Shown: positions 46,763-55,197, numbered from the stretch's first letter. The stretch is DNA of 64,000 bases from Shewanella mangrovisoli (GCF_019457635.1 NZ_CP080412.1:124001-188000), one strand, 5' to 3'. Numbers and translations: made by a program. The notes: generated by a model not told the origin, from the letters alone.

Positions 46763-47977
46763 ATGACATGGCAAGAATTTAAACAACAATATTTAGTCCG
46801 TTTTTGGGCACCTATGCCTGCGGTTATCGCCGCCGGAATCCTTTCTACTTACTATTTTGGGTTAACTGGCACTTTTTGGGCTGTTACGGGCGAGTTTACG
46901 CGTTGGGGCGGGCACTTACTGCAACTGGTTGGTGCCAATCCTGAAACTTGGGGTTATTTCAAAGTGATTGGTTTACAGGGCTCTCCCTTAGACCGTATCG
47001 ACGGCATGATGATCATCGGCATGTTTGGTGGTTGTATTGCGGCGGCACTGTGGGCGAATAACGTCAAACTGCGTATGCCACAGAGTCGTATCCGCATCGC
47101 TCAGGCACTTATCGGCGGCATTATTGCGGGCTTTGGTGCGCGCTTGGCGATGGGCTGTAACTTGGCGGCGTTCTTCACCGGGATTCCGCAGTTTTCCTTA
47201 CATGCGTGGTTTTTTGCTCTGGCGACGGCGGCGGGTTCTTACTTTGGTGCGCGCTTTACGCTACTGCCTATGTTCCGCATTCCGGTGAAATTGAAGAAAG
47301 TCGATAAGGCGACCTCGGTTAAACAGGATGAAAACCAAGCGAGACGACGTTTTCGTATCGGCATGTTAGTGTTCGCGGCCATTATCGGCTGGGGATTACT
47401 GACAATGTTCAATGCGCCTAAGCTGGGTATCGCTATGCTCTGCGGTGTGGGTTTTGGTCTGTTGATTGAGCGGGCACAAATCTGCTTTACCTCGGCATTT
47501 CGCGATATGTGGATCACCGGGCGCACCCATATGGCCAAGGCAATTATTCTCGGTATGGCGGTGAGTGCCATCGGGATTTATAGCTATGTGCAATTAGGTG
47601 TGCCGCCCAAAATCATGTGGGCCGGCCCGAATGCGGTGATTGGTGGCCTACTGTTTGGATTTGGCATTGTGCTGGCGGGCGGTTGTGAGACGGGTTGGAT
47701 GTATCGCGCCGTTGAAGGCCAAGTGCATTTCTGGTGGGTTGGTTTAGGTAACGTGCTGGGTTCAACCCTGCTGGCCTACTACTGGGATGATTTAGCCCAG
47801 CCATTAGCCACAAGTTGGGACAAGGTTAACTTGCTCTCTAGCTTTGGCGATAAGGGCGGTTTATTGCTTACCTATCTGCTGCTGGCGCTGTCGTTTGCGG
47901 CCATGTTGCTGTGGGAAAAACGTTTCTTTGCCCGTAAGGCGAAGCGGGATGAACAACTGATCGCGGAGGCGGCGTAA
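46763..47977 (+). CDS. yedE: YedE family putative selenium (or sulfur) transporter
   Basis: Inner-membrane protein of 404 aa with ten or more helices. Two YeeE/YedE-type halves each contain a conserved Cys motif: GARLAMGCNLAAFFTG and LAGGCETGWMYRAVEG. TsuA/YeeE relatives move thiosulfate through such Cys residues; YedE has been linked by genome context to selenium use. Placed here after fdhD and coupled with yedF (stop TAA overlapping ATG by one base), next to selAB and selC, a selenium role is the favoured reading, but it is inference. Confidence 0.88.
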   Translation: MTWQEFKQQYLVRFWAPMPAVIAAGILSTYYFGLTGTFWAVTGEFTRWGGHLLQLVGANPETWGYFKVIGLQGSPLDRIDGMMIIGMFGGCIAAALWANNVKLRMPQSRIRIAQALIGGIIAGFGARLAMGCNLAAFFTGIPQFSLHAWFFALATAAGSYFGARFTLLPMFRIPVKLKKVDKATSVKQDENQARRRFRIGMLVFAAIIGWGLLTMFNAPKLGIAMLCGVGFGLLIERAQICFTSAFRDMWITGRTHMAKAIILGMAVSAIGIYSYVQLGVPPKIMWAGPNAVIGGLLFGFGIVLAGGCETGWMYRAVEGQVHFWWVGLGNVLGSTLLAYYWDDLAQPLATSWDKVNLLSSFGDKGGLLLTYLLLALSFAAMLLWEKRFFARKAKRDEQLIAEAA

Positions 47978-48210
47978 TGAGTCAATATATTCCAGATTAT
48001 CAACTCGATATGGTGGGCGAGCCATGCCCTTATCCCGCAGTGGCAACCCTTGAGGCCATGCCGACACTGAAGCCGGGGGAGATATTAGAAGTGATCAGTG
48101 ACTGCCCGCAGTCAATCAATAATATTCCACTCGATGCCAAAAATCATGGCTATAAAGTGCTAGAGATTGAGCAAAACGGGCCAACGATCCGTTATCTGAT
48201 CCAGCGTTAA
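47977..48210 (+). CDS. yedF: TusA-like protein YedF
   Basis: The 77 aa TusA/SirA-fold protein has the redox Cys motif GEPCPYPAVAT (C-P-x-P) near residue 16 and a later Cys in ISDCPQSINNIP. YedF is the usual partner of YedE, and the pair follows selenium-trait genes in many genomes; TusA itself relays sulfur. Here it overlaps yedE and is the last gene before a strong terminator. Confidence 0.92.
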   Translation: MSQYIPDYQLDMVGEPCPYPAVATLEAMPTLKPGEILEVISDCPQSINNIPLDAKNHGYKVLEIEQNGPTIRYLIQR

Positions 48211-48243
48211 TTGAGCTATTCGAATAGGGCCATTAAGGCAAAT

Positions 48244-48271
48244 AAAAAGCGCTGCATTGGCAGCGCTTTTT
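48244..48271. terminator. Bidirectional terminator after yedF
   Basis: The perfect stem AAAAAGCGCTGC / GCAGCGCTTTTT with loop ATTG is flanked by A and T runs. It serves yedF and the converging peptidase gene at 48276. Confidence 0.93.
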
Positions 48272-48275
48272 GATC

Positions 48276-49619
48276 TTAGCCTTGGCAATCGGCTGGTAGA
48301 TATTCGTCGGGAATACCGTTACTGCTACATACCCAAGTGACATTGTCTTGCTCGTCAACTTGGGGCGACAGATACACCTCATAACCTTGATAATCTCCTA
48401 AGGCTTCGCCGGCAACAAAACCAACAATCCCCTCGGAATAAAGGTTAAAGGTGGCTAGCTGCTCATCGCTAAAACCTAGCGGCTCTAACTCGGTCGGCCA
48501 AGCTTTATGGCTTTGGTAGTATTGAGTCAGCACCTCGGTAATAGGGGCTAATGATTGATGTAACTGGTCGATATGCTCGATAGCCAGTGCAGCATCGGGC
48601 ACGTTAGCGGGTACAGTGTCCATTTGCGGGGTGCTGGTGGCGTAGTTGGCATCATCATAGTTAATGCTGGCAGCGCCCGCTTTCTCTTGGTATTCCTTAT
48701 ATGCGGGAATCGCGACCGCAGCGGCTACACCGATAATGGCCGCAAGGATGATAATCCCGCCGCCTGCGGTGCCCATACGTGGCATAAACAGGCTAAAGAG
48801 GTAGGCGAATACACTGCGAGAAGGCGCTGCATACACTTTGCCCTGTGCGGTCGCTTGTACTCTTGCCATACGTTTAGTCAGCCATGGATAGCTGCTATTG
48901 AGCTCATGGAAGGACATCCAAAATCCGCTCGACTCTTGGGTTTGGCGAATGTATTGGTCCACATTCATCCGCTTCCACTGCTCAACCCCAGCGGCTAATA
49001 CGGCAACCGCATTGGTGGCCGAACGTAGGCTATTGCAGCAACGCAGACCGTGCAGGTCGCAGGTGTACTCGCAGGCGCGGGCGTAGGCGGCGCCGACTAA
49101 CGGCAGCCAAGTGGCGAACACTAACAGCGGCTCTTTACCAATATGGTTACGGCGAATATGGCCCAGCTCATGGCCGATATAGAAGTTAAGGGCATCTTTA
49201 TCGGACTCGAGTGCATCCACAATCGATGAGAACAGCACTATGTAGTTGCGACGCAGAAAGCGGGTGGCGAGGGCATTTAGCATGCCATCGGCGGCTAACA
49301 GGTAGGCGCGAGGCGGTTCTTTAATCTCTAAACGCTCGCAGCAGGCGAGGTATTGTTTGTGTAAATCGGGGAACTGCTCAGGGCTGATTTCAACCGCCGT
49401 ACCCTTTAAGTAGCTGATAAACGCCGAGTGGGTGAAGAGGTAAATGATAAAAAACATCAGCACATAAATCAGGGCGAGACCTTTGGTGGCTAAGATCAGC
49501 ACGGCCCAAATTAGCCCCGAAATAATCGCTAAAATTGCAAACAGTGACTTTTCTTTCGAATAGACGGTATCGGCCATTTGAATGGGGTTGTCGTTCCCTG
49601 TGCTAATCGCTTGTTCCAT
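48276..49619 (-). CDS. M48 metallopeptidase fused to a type IV pilin-like domain
   Basis: Membrane zinc peptidase of 447 aa. The zinc motif is IGHELGHIRRNH (HELGH at 150-154), with the third ligand in YTCDLHGL (Glu near 183), after two N-terminal helices as in HtpX/Ste24-type M48. Around residue 287-311 a hydrophobic helix ends AVAIPAYKEYQEKA, which matches the start of type IV pilin (pilE-like) N-terminal helices. It is followed by a pilin-like globular tail with a Cys pair (TWVCSSNGIPDEYLPADC). ATG 49619 is behind AGGA and a hairpin; 49685 is an unlikely start. Substrate unknown. Confidence 0.8.
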   Translation of the reverse strand: MEQAISTGNDNPIQMADTVYSKEKSLFAILAIISGLIWAVLILATKGLALIYVLMFFIIYLFTHSAFISYLKGTAVEISPEQFPDLHKQYLACCERLEIKEPPRAYLLAADGMLNALATRFLRRNYIVLFSSIVDALESDKDALNFYIGHELGHIRRNHIGKEPLLVFATWLPLVGAAYARACEYTCDLHGLRCCNSLRSATNAVAVLAAGVEQWKRMNVDQYIRQTQESSGFWMSFHELNSSYPWLTKRMARVQATAQGKVYAAPSRSVFAYLFSLFMPRMGTAGGGIIILAAIIGVAAAVAIPAYKEYQEKAGAASINYDDANYATSTPQMDTVPANVPDAALAIEHIDQLHQSLAPITEVLTQYYQSHKAWPTELEPLGFSDEQLATFNLYSEGIVGFVAGEALGDYQGYEVYLSPQVDEQDNVTWVCSSNGIPDEYLPADCQG

Positions 49620-49628
49620 GTTGATCCT

Positions 49629-49680
49629 TTTCCTAGTGAAATAACAAAGCGGCGTGAAAATAGTCAATTTCACTAGGAAA
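49629..49680 (-). promoter_or_regulatory. 14-bp hairpin touching the ribosome site of the M48-pilin gene
   Basis: TTTCCTAGTGAAAT (49629-49642) and ATTTCACTAGGAAA (49667-49680) are perfect complements with a 24-base loop. On the minus strand the stem ends directly at AGGA, the ribosome site eight bases before ATG 49619. Folding could limit translation, or the DNA dyad may be an operator. Confidence 0.6.
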
Positions 49681-49735
49681 TTCAATCTCTATAACTGGAA
49701 TAACCGATAATTTACCCTTAAGTGCTAAAAATGGC

Positions 49736-50350
49736 TTAAGGTGTTAGTACTGCGGTGCCATTTTTTATCGCGTTTTGCGCCAGTTCGTAAACCTGCTTCT
49801 CAGCCACATCGGCTAATGCTTGGTGCTCTTCGCCGAGTTGTTCCATCTCTTTACCCATCACTTCCATCGACGCGCCTAGGCTTTCGATTTGCGCGTTAAC
49901 CTCAGCATCTTTTTCACTTGAGGCGAGATTGATTAAGAGTTTGCTGGTTTCGGCGCTGATGGCATCGCTCTTAACCTGCATTTGTTCACCCAGACGCTGC
50001 ATCTTCTCGCCTTGGATCTGCATTGGGCGAACAGCCTCTTTTACTTGATTGACTAAGGCCGGATCGGTAATCACATAGCTATTTCCGGCGGTTTTGACCC
50101 ACAGATAGTCGGTTTGATAAGCATTGCCTTGGCGTTTGAGTTTATTCCAATCTTGGCTCTCACCCGCGCCAATCGTGAGCTCGCCATCTTGGCGCACATA
50201 AATCCACGAAAAGTTAGGATAGTTACGGCTATTGATCGAGATGTTGGTGTCGCTAGATGACTGAGTGCTTACCTGTTGGGCTGCCCAAATCCCACAGGGG
50301 ATGAGCGCGAGGATCAATAAACCGCCGAATACTTTTGTGTGAGTGTTCAT
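49736..50350 (-). CDS. Unknown exported protein with coiled coil
   Basis: The 204 aa protein starts at ATG 50350 behind AAGGAAG, with a signal or anchor (VFGGLLILALIPCGIWAAQQ). The middle has a beta-rich stretch (FSWIYVRQDGELTIGAGES) and the last 90 residues form Q/E/M-rich helices (EKMQRLGEQMQVKSDAIS, then EVMGKEMEQLGEEHQALAD). No recognised family. It lies 116 bp upstream of the M48-pilin gene on the same strand, so a shared transcript with a hairpin between them is possible. Confidence 0.65.
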   Translation of the reverse strand: MNTHTKVFGGLLILALIPCGIWAAQQVSTQSSSDTNISINSRNYPNFSWIYVRQDGELTIGAGESQDWNKLKRQGNAYQTDYLWVKTAGNSYVITDPALVNQVKEAVRPMQIQGEKMQRLGEQMQVKSDAISAETSKLLINLASSEKDAEVNAQIESLGASMEVMGKEMEQLGEEHQALADVAEKQVYELAQNAIKNGTAVLTP

Positions 50351-50445
50351 AATGCTTCCTTGTATTGAGATAAGTGTGGTGACCCACTGACTAGGCAGAA
50401 TATGTGCCAATTAAATATTTATTATTTATCAACATGATAAAAATT

Positions 50446-50521
50446 GTGTCCGCGTGAAAAGTTTAAAGTGTCCGCACTATGGCTTTAAATGTGTCCGCGC
50501 GATTGTCCGTTCAGTGGACAC
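50446..50521. promoter_or_regulatory. Array of GTGTCCGC boxes between coiled-coil protein and lysozyme-inhibitor-like gene
   Basis: GTGTCCGC occurs at 50446-50453, 50468-50475 and 50491-50498 (22 and 23 bp apart, about two helical turns). A partial copy TGTCCG lies at 50504-50509 and an inverted GTGGACAC at 50514-50521. This looks like a cooperative regulator array. The rest of the 385-bp gap (50351-50735) holds no gene that I can see. Confidence 0.6.
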
Positions 50522-50735
50522 TCTTGGGATAACGTCTGTGGCTGCACTACACTTACTCGAGTTTGTGCAAAGCCGTTAGCTTGTAGCGCTAATATTGGCT
50601 GGTATTTGTGGCTAAGTGCTGATTTTTGCTCGCTCAAAGAGGGGGATTGAGCTTAAGTCAGCTTAGGTTAAGCCAAGGTGGCGTTAGCTATGGGCAACAG
50701 ATAGCCATAAGCAATAGATAAAGGGAATCACGGGT

Positions 50736-51356
50736 ATGACATTTACCAAGAGAATCAATATGCAAACCGCAGGAGCGGCGGGGCTTTTAGCTGTGGCCTT
50801 AAGTGTCCCAGCTATGGCCGCAGAAAAGCCTTCCTTTGACTGTGGCAAGGTTCAGGCAGGCAGTATCGAAGAGCTGGTGTGTCAGGATGAGGGTTTGACT
50901 AAGCTCGATCAACAGCTTGCAGATGTTTACGCTCAAGCTGCTGATAAGGCAAAGAATGAGCAACCTCCTATGCTAAAAGCCATGCAGCGGGGCTGGGTCA
51001 AAGGCCGTAATGAATGTTGGAAGAGTGAAGATAAACGCGCCTGTGTTGAGTCGAGTTACCAGACGCGGATTGCCGAGCTACAGGCGCAGTATCATCTCGT
51101 GGAAATGACCGGGCCGATATTTTACGCCTGCGACGGTAATCCGGCGAATGAAGTCGTGGTCAGTTACTTTAAGACTGAGCCTGCCACTCTGATAGCCGAG
51201 CGTGGCGATCAAACGTCCTTGATGTTTGTTCAGCCCAGTGGCAGCGGCGCTAAGTATCAAGGCCGAAATGAGAGTATGTGGGAACACCATGGCGAAGCCA
51301 AAATTGTCTGGGGATACGAAGCGCCAGAAATGACCTGCGTGGTAAAACCTCAGTAA
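50736..51356 (+). CDS. DUF1311 (LprI-like) plus MliC-like lysozyme inhibitor protein
   Basis: Exported protein of 206 aa with a signal peptide ending AVALSVPAMAA. Residues about 35-110 form a DUF1311 domain with four Cys: FDCGKVQAGSIEELVCQDE, then NECWKSEDKRACVESSY. The C-terminal 80 residues look like MliC (c-type lysozyme inhibitor): FYACDGNPANEVVVSYF, SGAKYQGRNESMWEHHGEA and MTCVVKPQ, with a likely disulfide. It is probably a periplasmic or surface lysozyme inhibitor. It lies downstream of the TGTCCGC array. Confidence 0.78.
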   Translation: MTFTKRINMQTAGAAGLLAVALSVPAMAAEKPSFDCGKVQAGSIEELVCQDEGLTKLDQQLADVYAQAADKAKNEQPPMLKAMQRGWVKGRNECWKSEDKRACVESSYQTRIAELQAQYHLVEMTGPIFYACDGNPANEVVVSYFKTEPATLIAERGDQTSLMFVQPSGSGAKYQGRNESMWEHHGEAKIVWGYEAPEMTCVVKPQ

Positions 51357-51358
51357 AT

Positions 51359-52348
51359 TTAGAAGTTAACCCCTAAACCTAGGCTGTAGGAAATATCCCG
51401 CGAATGCTGCACAGCGGATTTAGTCTCATTGATATCGTATTTGAATGAGAGATAAATCTGTTGTGTCAGCAGATATTTAAGTCCAAACGTCGAGTCAGAA
51501 ATATATTCAATGGTAGGAATATCGGGAAAGGCAATTTGCAAATCTGCATAGGTCTCTAACACACCGTCGAACCAATATTGTTTGTAGTTGATGGTTGCCG
51601 CCCAAGCATTTAGCTCATAGGTAAATACTTGATAATCTAGCCAGAAGTGGTTGTAGGTGAGTACAAAGTCGAGCTTGTCGCGGTTGACGCCCCAAAAACG
51701 ATAGCCCGGACCCAATGCGGCGTAGTAGCTGCGAATATCGAGGTTGAGCTTATCCTCCTGATAATAATCCTCTTGCCGCAGGAACCAATGGTCACTGATC
51801 AAATAGTCGAGGCTGTAATGGGCTTCGAGGGTATTACGCTTAGTGGTTTTGTCTTCGGTCTCGTAGCGGACTTCACTCTTGAGGTTATGACGCCAGTTTA
51901 AGGTTTCGGCGGTCACATCTCCCTTAGCATGCAGCTTTTGAGTGTTTTTACTGTTATGGGTGACATCAATGGCGGCCTCTACACTGCCGCTGTAGTGCCA
52001 GTCCGAGTCACTCAGGAGTTCCGAATAGATTAACTCGCTGATTGGGGTCTGCTTATCGTCTATCAGCACAAAGCTATCTAATTCAGAAGCTTGAACCGTT
52101 ACCTCTTTGATTGAGCGATTGATGCTCCAGGGCTGTGGCTCACGGGTTTCAAAGCTGCGAACCGCGCTGCGTTCGATAGTGATTTTGGGGGCGTAGCTAG
52201 GTTTGATTACCAGATTTTGCTCATCTAGCGCTTTAATCTCACCGGTAATTTTATCGCCATTGTTCAGAAATACCGTATCGGCAATGGCATGGTGACTAAC
52301 ACCACAGAGCCAGAGTGTAAGAGCGAGAGATGAATATCTATTGGGCAT
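51359..52348 (-). CDS. DUF481 family outer-membrane beta-barrel protein
   Basis: The 329 aa protein has a signal peptide ending HAIADTV, an N-terminal region with DTVFLNNGDKITGEIKALD (a small SH3-like or Sm-like stretch), and a long series of alternating amphipathic strands ending in DISYSLGLGVNF with terminal Phe, as in outer-membrane barrels. This is the YdiY/DUF481 family. Its function is unknown. It converges on the lysozyme-inhibitor-like gene with a 2-bp gap. Confidence 0.82.
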   Translation of the reverse strand: MPNRYSSLALTLWLCGVSHHAIADTVFLNNGDKITGEIKALDEQNLVIKPSYAPKITIERSAVRSFETREPQPWSINRSIKEVTVQASELDSFVLIDDKQTPISELIYSELLSDSDWHYSGSVEAAIDVTHNSKNTQKLHAKGDVTAETLNWRHNLKSEVRYETEDKTTKRNTLEAHYSLDYLISDHWFLRQEDYYQEDKLNLDIRSYYAALGPGYRFWGVNRDKLDFVLTYNHFWLDYQVFTYELNAWAATINYKQYWFDGVLETYADLQIAFPDIPTIEYISDSTFGLKYLLTQQIYLSFKYDINETKSAVQHSRDISYSLGLGVNF

Positions 52349-52472
52349 CTTGCATCTGGCTCATATGGGGAATAAGGGCATTCTGGCAATTGTAGCTTAT
52401 TCGCCTGATTACACCCGTTTGAGTTTGTAAGGAATTGAAAGTTAACTCCAATTCCTTACCTCATTCGTCGGA

Positions 52473-53114
52473 TTAGCGCGAGTTAATCTCAGTGATCTTG
52501 AGATTAATCAGTTGTTTCTGCCAACGGTTTTTATCGACGCCTTCGACCCAAATCACTGGGCTCTTACGTTGCTCGCCTTTACGCAGGTAGGTTTCTGGCA
52601 TGCGGAAAATGGCTTCCCAGACTTCCAGTTTTTCGGTTTTGAGCAAGGTGCCATCGTCGGCAAAGAAGCTAGCTTCGACTTCAACTAAGGTCACGTGCTC
52701 ACCGCTAGTGCTGGCAAGCTCGAAGGTCAGGCCGAGTTTATCGCCCTTCCATTGGCTCTCGTTGAAGGTGACTTTAATGCCATCTTTGGCGGTAGAGCCT
52801 AAGAGCTCGGGGCGCGCAATGGCGTTTGCGGTTAATGTGGTGACAGGCGTCGCAGCTTCAATGGCGGGTGTGCTGCTGGCTACTGCTGTGGCCGCTGCGG
52901 TTGATGTCACCGCGGTAGTTGGGGTAGCAACTGTGGCAACCGCTGGCGCTGCCGCGGCTTTGGTTTCTGTGATGATATATTCCCAAGTGAAGTCATCTTT
53001 GAGTCTGACCTGAGCGCCATTCTCTAGGGTGATAGTTGCCACATCGGCGGCCATCACAGATGAAGAGAGCAGCAATAATGAGCTGAGCGCGCTGAGGCGA
53101 AATGAACTGGGCAT
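52473..53114 (-). CDS. DUF3157 family exported protein
   Basis: The 213 aa protein has a signal peptide (LSALSSLLLLSSSVMAADV), a short beta segment ITLENGAQVRLKDDFTWEY typical of DUF3157, an Ala/Thr/Val-rich linker of about 60 residues, and a C-terminal Ig-like or beta domain with LGLTFELASTSGEHVTLVEV and ETYLRKGEQRKSPVIWVEG. GGAG precedes ATG 53114. Function unknown; the linker is low-complexity and likely variable between strains. Confidence 0.72.
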   Translation of the reverse strand: MPSSFRLSALSSLLLLSSSVMAADVATITLENGAQVRLKDDFTWEYIITETKAAAAPAVATVATPTTAVTSTAAATAVASSTPAIEAATPVTTLTANAIARPELLGSTAKDGIKVTFNESQWKGDKLGLTFELASTSGEHVTLVEVEASFFADDGTLLKTEKLEVWEAIFRMPETYLRKGEQRKSPVIWVEGVDKNRWQKQLINLKITEINSR

Positions 53115-53311
53115 GGTTTCTGGCTCCGATATCCGTCTGAGTCAATATTTTGCCCTAACATAAACAATTTATTGCTATTAAGTCACTGCCTAAGTCGCAT
53201 TTGTACCAAGAAAGTCGATTTTACTTAAGCACAAATACAGCTTGTGGTTATAAGCTATGGCACTATCAAGCCTATCGCAGGATTAAATATTGTCACCTAA
53301 AGGAGGAGCCT

Positions 53312-53695
53312 ATGTTTTGTCGATACGGATGCTTGCTAGCCTTGTTGTGCAGTGGCGCGGCATTCGCGCAGGATGAGCCCCCTAAAGGCTGTGCTGCAAA
53401 GCTAGCGGCAATTGAGGCGCAGCTTGTTGAGGCTAAGGCCTCGGGTAATCAAGCAAAAGCAGAGGGGTTAGAGCAGGCGCGCCAAGCCGTGCTAACCCAT
53501 TGTGACGATGACAAGCTATACCAAGAGCGCTTAGCCAAGGTTGAGGCCTTAGAAGCTAAACTCGTCGAACGTCAAAATGAGCTAACTGACGCGATAGCTG
53601 CGGGTAAGTCTATGGATAAAATCAATAAAAAACGCCAAAAGGTGGCAGAGGCTCAAGCTGAACTGGATCAGGCGCAGGCCAAACTTGAGCAATAG
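53312..53695 (+). CDS. DUF1090 family exported protein
   Basis: The 127 aa protein has a signal peptide (CLLALLCSGAAFAQDE), the conserved CAAKLAAIEAQLVEAKASGN and VLTHCDDDKLYQERLAKVEA with two Cys, and a long C-terminal coiled coil rich in Ala, Glu and Lys. This is the YqjC/DUF1090 pattern. A strong AGGAGG lies before ATG 53312; the in-frame ATG at 53201 adds unrelated residues. Function unknown; periplasmic by signal peptide. Confidence 0.85.
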   Translation: MFCRYGCLLALLCSGAAFAQDEPPKGCAAKLAAIEAQLVEAKASGNQAKAEGLEQARQAVLTHCDDDKLYQERLAKVEALEAKLVERQNELTDAIAAGKSMDKINKKRQKVAEAQAELDQAQAKLEQ

Positions 53696-53928
53696 CGGCG
53701 AGGCCATTAGCTGCTGCGCTATGGATGCTGGACTCAATCTGGCATTTTAAACTGCGATGCGCTTTAAGCTCTTGGCCTCGAATGCTAAAATCGTTTGAAA
53801 AATAAATGGTTGTGAAATATTTGTTGCTAGGTTCAATTGTGAGCGTGTCACGCTCTCGCAACCTTATTGCTTTATCTTGGGATGGCTTGATTGGGCAGAT
53901 AACCCAGCCGTTTCTCTAGGAGTAGATT

Positions 53929-55197
53929 GTGGATCAAGAAATTCGCCTTGAAATCTCGGGCTGGTTATCGAGTGTCGGGATCGACAGCCAACCGTCCGAC
54001 AGCATTTCAACGAGCATTATGCTGCTTGCCTGTGTGCTGGTGGCGGCCATTGCTTATTTTATTATGCGCCGTGGGGTGATCCGCGCGGTGAACATGGTGA
54101 TCCTGCGTTCCAAGGCGACGTGGGACGATGTGTTTATGCGCTATAAAGTGCTCGAAAAGCTGGCGATGTTAGTCCCCGCGATAGTGCTCAACCTGCTAGT
54201 GCCCATTACCTTAACCGAGCACCCCGTGCTAAGCAGTTTAGTCGACCGTCTATTGAGTATTTGGTTGGTTATCCTGATGATCCGCGCCATTTACGCTGGG
54301 CTCGATGCGGTTAATGAGATTTCCGATGTCAATCTGGTCAGTCGCCGCTTGCCGGTAAAAAGCTTTGTGCAGCTGATTAAACTGTTCCTGTTCTTTGTTG
54401 GTCTGATCGTATCGATTTCCGTACTGGCGGATCAATCACCCGTGTACTTCCTCAGCGGTTTAGGTGTGGCAACGGGTTTTGTGATGTTAGTGTTCCGCGA
54501 CACTATTTTAGGCTTTGTGGCGGGCATTCAGCTCGCCGCCAACCGCATGGTGAGCAAGGGCGACTGGATCCAAATGGACAAGTACGGCGCCGACGGTGCG
54601 GTGGAGGAAGTGTCCTTAACCACGGTCAAAGTGCGTAACTGGGATAAGACCATCACTATGATCCCCGCCTATGCCTTAGTATCGGATGCATTTCGTAACT
54701 GGCGCGGTATGTCGGAATCGGGTGGGCGCCGTATCAAGCGTGCGGTCAATATCGATATCAACAGCATTAAGTTTTTATCTGAGGAAGAGCGAAATCGCCT
54801 CAGTAAAATCAATTGCTTGAAAGAGTATTTCCCCGCCAAGATCAGCGAAATTCAAGAGTCGAATGCCAAAGTGTCGGATCTGGATATGAAGGTCAACGGC
54901 CGCCATCTGACCAACGTCGGCACTTTCCGCGCCTATTTGCAGGAGTACCTGCAACGCCACGATAAAGTGCACAAAGATATGACACTGATGGTGCGCCAAC
55001 TGGCCCCCACGACCGAAGGTTTACCGATAGAGATTTATATCTTTACCAATGACACCCGTTGGGCTTTTTATGAGGCGATACAAGCGGATATCTTCGACCA
55101 TATCTTTGCCGTATTGCCCGAGTTTGGTTTACAGGCCTTCCAAGCGCCGACGGGCAACGATATCCGCAGTCTAAAATCGGTGAAAGTCGAAGGTTAA
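53929..55197 (+). CDS. MscS-family mechanosensitive channel (YbdG/MscM-like)
   Basis: Small-conductance channel protein of 422 aa. Five N-terminal helices lead to the pore helix region VYFLSGLGVATGFVMLVFRD and the beta-domain start TILGFVAGIQLAANRMVSKG, then WIQMDKYGADGAVEEVSLTT, the MscS core. The long C-terminal cytoplasmic part and length match YbdG-type channels. The start is GTG 53929 behind AGGAG. It protects from osmotic downshock. It converges on the LysE gene with a 4-bp overlap. Confidence 0.92.
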   Translation: MDQEIRLEISGWLSSVGIDSQPSDSISTSIMLLACVLVAAIAYFIMRRGVIRAVNMVILRSKATWDDVFMRYKVLEKLAMLVPAIVLNLLVPITLTEHPVLSSLVDRLLSIWLVILMIRAIYAGLDAVNEISDVNLVSRRLPVKSFVQLIKLFLFFVGLIVSISVLADQSPVYFLSGLGVATGFVMLVFRDTILGFVAGIQLAANRMVSKGDWIQMDKYGADGAVEEVSLTTVKVRNWDKTITMIPAYALVSDAFRNWRGMSESGGRRIKRAVNIDINSIKFLSEEERNRLSKINCLKEYFPAKISEIQESNAKVSDLDMKVNGRHLTNVGTFRAYLQEYLQRHDKVHKDMTLMVRQLAPTTEGLPIEIYIFTNDTRWAFYEAIQADIFDHIFAVLPEFGLQAFQAPTGNDIRSLKSVKVEG

